Assembly: GCA_964654855.1 (NCBI GenBank)
Contig: CAZZJS010000004.1
Span: forward strand, 124,001-188,000
Reading direction: 5' to 3'
Length of the DNA stretch: 64,000 nt
DNA from: JALZUV01 sp964654855
Lineage (GTDB): Bacteria; Pseudomonadota; Alphaproteobacteria; Rickettsiales; JALZUV01
Shown here: positions 60,639 to 64,000 of the stretch, in pieces
How positions within the stretch are numbered: position 1 is the stretch's first letter
Layout: the number at the start of each line of letters is the position of its first letter
Translations under genes and position numbers: made by a program
Notes under the pieces: generated by a model
The model's database searches: none
What the model saw: the letters and a program-made list of their open reading frames with translations, nothing else
What the model was told of the DNA's origin: nothing

Positions 60639-62501
60639 TTAATGGCTTAAAGTAAGTTTGTCTAGTGTCTGTCGAGCTTTATCTGAATCACGCTTTTCGC
60701 ATTGATTCGAAAGAGTGGTGAGTTTCTTTTTCAGTGCGGCTAGACTGATTTCATCAGCTTTAGAAAGGGTGATGCTATCATGAGCGGTAGGAGCTAAGTT
60801 TTCTTCTTCATAAAATAATTCTTCATGCATTTTCTCACCTGGGCGAAGGCCGGTATATTCAATGGAAATTTCATCTTCTGAAAGGCCAGCAAGCTGGATC
60901 ATTTGGTGAGCAAGATCATCAATTTTAACTGGCGTTCCCATATCAAGCACGTAAAGGCCGGCATTTTCATCTGCCTCAAAACCAAGGCTGGCAGCCTGTA
61001 ATACGAGCCCCACTGCTTCGCGCACCGTCATGAAATAGCGCGTCATATCCTTATGGGTGACAGTAATTGGGCCGCCGCGTTCCAACTGTTTTTGGAAGCG
61101 CGGAACGACCGAGCCAGTACTGCCTAACACATTGCCGAAACGCACCGCAACGAAGCGCGTAGAGCCTTTCTCTGTCGCCATAGCTTGCATGATGGTTTCA
61201 GCCAGACGTTTGGTTTGTCCCATCACGCTAGAAGGTTTTACGGCCTTATCGGTGGAAATAAGTACCATCGCCTCCGATTTATATTTTGCGGCCGCCTGTG
61301 CAATGGCAAAACTGCCCAGAGCATTGGTGGTAATCGTTTCGACCGGATTTGCTTCGGCCAAGGGCACATGTTTAAGAGCGGCAGCATGAAATACAATTTG
61401 CGGATGATGTTTTTTGAAAATTTCATCCACTCGTGCGCTGTTACGAATATCGCCAAGATACGCACTGAATAAGCAATCGGGAAAGTGATCTACCAGCTCG
61501 CGCTCCATTAAATAAAGAAGATATTCGCTATGCTCAAAGAGGATGATTTCTTTCGGTTTAAAACCAGCAAGCTGTCGAACCAGCTCACCGCCAATGGTGC
61601 CACCCGCACCAGTAACGAGCACGGTTTTGCCATTGACCAATGTTTTTACGCCAGAAACATCTTGTACTTTTTGCGGACGACGCAAGAGATCTTCTACCTG
61701 AATGGGCTTAGTTTCGAGCTTCTCCACCGTGTTTGATTGTAGCTCCAACGTTTGGGCAATACGCGAAAGTGGCAGACCGAGCTGCTCGCATTCTTCCAGT
61801 AATTGACGAACCGATTCACCTGAGGGGCGGGATTCAGCTAAGACGACCCTTTGTGGCTTGCGGCCTTTACGTTCTAGTTTCTGGACGATACGCGTGAGCA
61901 CATCCGTACCGCCATAGATACGTACTCCATGCACTTGTTGGCCGCGTCGTGTTGAGTCATCGTCCACCAAGCCAACCACGAGGTAGGGCGCATGTGCATT
62001 GCGACGTGATTCGCGGATGAAAAGTTCAGAGGCATCATTCGCGCCAATCATAAGAACGGGAACTTTATGCGGTGCGGCTAAAGTGAAGTCGAGCCCTAGG
62101 CGTCGATCTTTCGCCATACGATATAAAAAGCGCGGACCGCCCAGCATGGCTAATAATAAGAGCCAATGGATAGCAGGTACCGAGCGTGGCACGCCCTCTA
62201 AGCGAGTAGCGAAGAAAAGCGCGAGATAAAAAAGGATAATGACAATCGTCGCGGCTTTGGTCAGGGTGAGGAGGTCTTGCATGGAAGCGTATCTCCACAA
62301 CCCGCGATAAAGACCTGAGGCGATAAAGATAAATCCAGCAAATAGGATGAAAGGCAGGATAGCGTGAGTGATCATTTCACCACTAAAATCCATCATTAAA
62401 TCACCAAGGCGCAAATAATGTGCAAGCCAAAAACTTACTCCAGCAATGAGTAAGTCGTGAATGAGCGCCGCACCGCTTCGCCAGTTACGCGGAAAGTGCA
62501 T
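60639..62501 (-). CDS. Polysaccharide biosynthesis nucleotide-sugar epimerase/dehydratase (CapD/WbpM type)
   Basis: The ATG at 62501 gives 620 residues and overlaps the next gene's end by 17 nt. Four N-terminal membrane helices (about residues 8-130) precede a CoA-binding-like region and an SDR domain. The domain has VTGAGGTIGGELVRQL, FHAAALKHVPLAEANP, STDKAVKPSSVMGQTKR and RFGNVLGSTGSVVP. WbpM-type enzymes are 4,6-dehydratases of UDP-GlcNAc for surface glycans. It probably works with the WecA-like initiator encoded next to it. Confidence 0.9.
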   Translation of the reverse strand: MHFPRNWRSGAALIHDLLIAGVSFWLAHYLRLGDLMMDFSGEMITHAILPFILFAGFIFIASGLYRGLWRYASMQDLLTLTKAATIVIILFYLALFFATRLEGVPRSVPAIHWLLLLAMLGGPRFLYRMAKDRRLGLDFTLAAPHKVPVLMIGANDASELFIRESRRNAHAPYLVVGLVDDDSTRRGQQVHGVRIYGGTDVLTRIVQKLERKGRKPQRVVLAESRPSGESVRQLLEECEQLGLPLSRIAQTLELQSNTVEKLETKPIQVEDLLRRPQKVQDVSGVKTLVNGKTVLVTGAGGTIGGELVRQLAGFKPKEIILFEHSEYLLYLMERELVDHFPDCLFSAYLGDIRNSARVDEIFKKHHPQIVFHAAALKHVPLAEANPVETITTNALGSFAIAQAAAKYKSEAMVLISTDKAVKPSSVMGQTKRLAETIMQAMATEKGSTRFVAVRFGNVLGSTGSVVPRFQKQLERGGPITVTHKDMTRYFMTVREAVGLVLQAASLGFEADENAGLYVLDMGTPVKIDDLAHQMIQLAGLSEDEISIEYTGLRPGEKMHEELFYEEENLAPTAHDSITLSKADEISLAALKKKLTTLSNQCEKRDSDKARQTLDKLTLSH

Positions 62502-63570
62502 CGCCTTGAGGTGTGAGAACGGTTTGTTCAGCGGGCTTTTTAGCATTGAGCAATATAACCCAACCAATAAAGCTAATAGCATAAGCGATAGCAGTAATGT
62601 GAGGCGCATAGGCTGCTTCGATAGAAGCAAAAACAGCTAATACTACAAGCGCTACATTAAGTGAGGCAATGCGAATAACAACCCAGTCGTGACTATATCC
62701 ACCGCGCACCGCTTTTTGATAGGCGTGCTGTGAATGCGCTTCCCATACTTTTTGTCCGGTAAGGAGGCGCTTAAGGAAAGTTAATCCACCATCGATTAAA
62801 TAATAAGCTGGTAGAATTAATGCTGCCGCCCAATAACCTTCCGCTGCTAGTTGTAGAAGGAAAAAGCCAAGTAAGAAGCCTAACGCGACACTTCCGACAT
62901 CGCCTAAAAATAACTTTGCAGGATGCCAGTTTAGCATCAAGAACCCAGCTATGGCAGAAGCTAGGATCAACCCTTCTACTCCTAACACACGAATGCCGCT
63001 GACAAAGAAAGATAGGATAAATAAGCCAAGCCCAATTGAAAGAGTTTCAGCCCCTGCAATGCCATCAATTCCATCCATAAAATTAAATAAATTCATAAAA
63101 CCAACAAGCAAGAATCCGGCGAGTAATTTATCAGCAATGGGCGAAAGCAATCCTTGGAAAATTAAGCCATCAAACAGTGTATCGACCAGACCATTGGGTA
63201 AGAACAATAACAAAACGGCAAGAATTTGAATCAATAAACGCCATTTAATATCAACCCCTTCGCGATCATCCATAAAAGAAATGACAGCAATGCCTGTTGC
63301 TGCGAGCAATAAAGTTGAAGGGGTGCCGGCTACACATAAAAAACCAATGATCGAAATCATTACAGCAATGCCACCACCGCGAGGCGTTGGAATTTCGTGA
63401 TTACTGCGCTCGTTTGGCTCATCTAATAGTTCTGCAGAAACGAGGGCATAGCGTACTAAATGCGACCCAATCCATGAGAATAGAAAAGCAGAGGCTACCA
63501 AGGTAATGCTGTAAAGAACAAATAACATGGTTGCGGTATAGCCTAAGCGCCGCGAAGTTTCAATTATCAT
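62485..63570 (-). CDS. WecA-like undecaprenyl-phosphate glycosyl-1-phosphate transferase
   Basis: The 361-residue membrane protein belongs to the MraY/WecA family, which starts lipid-linked glycan synthesis. It shows RGGGIAVMIS, the Asp-rich SFMDDREGVD, NLFNFMDGIDGIAGAE and HPAKLFLGDVGSVALGFLLG, with about ten membrane segments. It is coupled to the CapD-type gene by a 17-nt overlap. The sugar substrate is not known from the sequence. Confidence 0.9.
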   Translation of the reverse strand: MIIETSRRLGYTATMLFVLYSITLVASAFLFSWIGSHLVRYALVSAELLDEPNERSNHEIPTPRGGGIAVMISIIGFLCVAGTPSTLLLAATGIAVISFMDDREGVDIKWRLLIQILAVLLLFLPNGLVDTLFDGLIFQGLLSPIADKLLAGFLLVGFMNLFNFMDGIDGIAGAETLSIGLGLFILSFFVSGIRVLGVEGLILASAIAGFLMLNWHPAKLFLGDVGSVALGFLLGFFLLQLAAEGYWAAALILPAYYLIDGGLTFLKRLLTGQKVWEAHSQHAYQKAVRGGYSHDWVVIRIASLNVALVVLAVFASIEAAYAPHITAIAYAISFIGWVILLNAKKPAEQTVLTPQGDALSA

Positions 63571-63680
63571 GACTCATTAATATAGAGATGGTATTTTTGA
63601 CTTGCTTGGGTTAAAAACCCGCGCCATCGTGGATTAAAATCAACAGAAGGCTTGAACCGAAAGGTTTGAGAAGGGCAAGA

Positions 63681-64000
63681 ATGCCAAAAAATTATACGAG
63701 CCAAGTGAAAAGTCACTTGAAAAAGATAGATGCTGCTTTGGGGAAAAAAGCGAGTAAAGATTTTAAATTTTTTACGCAGAGTTTTTACCATAAAATGCCA
63801 GTGATAGACCTAAAGAGCTTATCACCAGAAGATGCAGCAGCTATCGCTAAAGAAGCATATCAATTTGCTGCTCAACACAAGGCAAAGCAAATCAAAGTTG
63901 ATTTATCAGAAGATGAAAAAGGGCGAGTTATCCTTAGCCTTCTAAATGATGATATGCCGTTTTTGGTGGATTCGGTAACGGCGGAGTTAAGCCGCTTGGG
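63681..64000 (+). CDS. NAD-specific glutamate dehydrogenase, large type (N-terminal fragment)
   Basis: The gene starts at the ATG at 63681, after an AAGGG ribosome site, and runs off the right edge (106 codons seen). The pattern LLNDDMPFLVDSVTAELSRLG (quoted in part: NDDMPFLVDSV) with YHKMPVIDLKSLSPEDAAA is typical of the start of the very large, about 1,600-residue NAD-glutamate dehydrogenases of alphaproteobacteria. It would deaminate glutamate to 2-oxoglutarate. Confidence 0.88.
   Translation, partial: MPKNYTSQVKSHLKKIDAALGKKASKDFKFFTQSFYHKMPVIDLKSLSPEDAAAIAKEAYQFAAQHKAKQIKVDLSEDEKGRVILSLLNDDMPFLVDSVTAELSRL

Noticed and set aside
60639..62298. Plus-strand and second-frame open frames inside the CapD-type gene
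   Set aside because: They are antisense or shifted shadows of a well-supported gene, with no ribosome sites or recognised motifs.
1..64000. tRNA, rRNA, CRISPR arrays, insertion sequences and prophage
   Set aside because: No transposase, integrase other than XerC, repeat-spacer array or phage structural gene was recognised, and no clover-leaf tRNA pattern or rRNA sequence was seen by eye.

Overview
This window reads as a chromosomal segment of a free-living alphaproteobacterium with an AT-leaning genome. Several gene neighbourhoods point that way: ppsR / putative oriC / hemE-hemH with aroE, coaE and dnaQ close by; Tim44-like, SecB, MltA and Smr genes side by side; mnmE-mnmG-rsmG-parA-parB with embedded parS sites; a ubiquinol-cytochrome c chaperone; XerC next to DUF484; and the start of a very large NAD-dependent glutamate dehydrogenase. 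I cannot assign a genus. No rRNA, tRNA, CRISPR array, insertion sequence or prophage was recognised.

Layout. 0-2.1 kb: the 5' part of a divergent HAM1/RdgB-like NTPase and a MotA/MotB stator pair. 2.2-7.6 kb: a class I amidotransferase-like hydrolase, a frameshifted pseudopilin, dapB, a hybrid-free sensor kinase with a long low-complexity tail, and panB. 7.6-11.8 kb: an apparent operon of prepilin peptidase, MshL-type secretin, ABC-2-like permease and a helical-repeat protein. 11.9-22 kb: rpiB, OmpW, uvrC, a GH114-like lipoprotein, a TlpA-like thioredoxin, secA and mutL. 22-31 kb: acyl-CoA dehydrogenase, parB, parA, rsmG, mnmG, mnmE and a YejF-type ABC ATPase. 31-38 kb: patatin, cytochrome b561, BamE, CBP3-like chaperone, an isolated lipoprotein of Bacteroidota style, xerC and DUF484. 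38-47 kb: nhaB, carbonic anhydrase, hemF, phasin, an EnvZ/OmpR pair, smr, mltA, Tim44-like, secB and dnaQ. 47-51 kb: a three-gene sulfotransferase/glycosyltransferase block. 51-56 kb: coaE, an unknown gene, aroE, ppsR, the putative replication origin, hemE and hemH. 56-64 kb: an AmpG-like transporter, a DUF4349 lipoprotein, an orphan, purH, a CapD-type epimerase/dehydratase, a WecA-like transferase, and the start of the NAD-glutamate dehydrogenase.

The most notable regions are: (i) the ppsR-hemE intergenic space, which has a perfect DnaA box, weaker boxes, a 12-bp perfect inverted repeat and an AT-rich stretch, matching the position of oriC in Caulobacter and Rickettsia, with parS sites about 25-28 kb away; (ii) a 585-residue orphan lipoprotein at 34.4-36.1 kb with a Bacteroidota-like signal peptide, no Shine-Dalgarno sequence and hairpins on both sides, probably acquired by transfer; (iii) a glycan-modification block that separates dnaQ from coaE; (iv) a HAM1-like protein with a large insertion next to the conserved DSG motif; and (v) an ABC-2-like permease inside a secretin/prepilin peptidase operon. 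All calls come from reading the sequence; no database or structure search was run.
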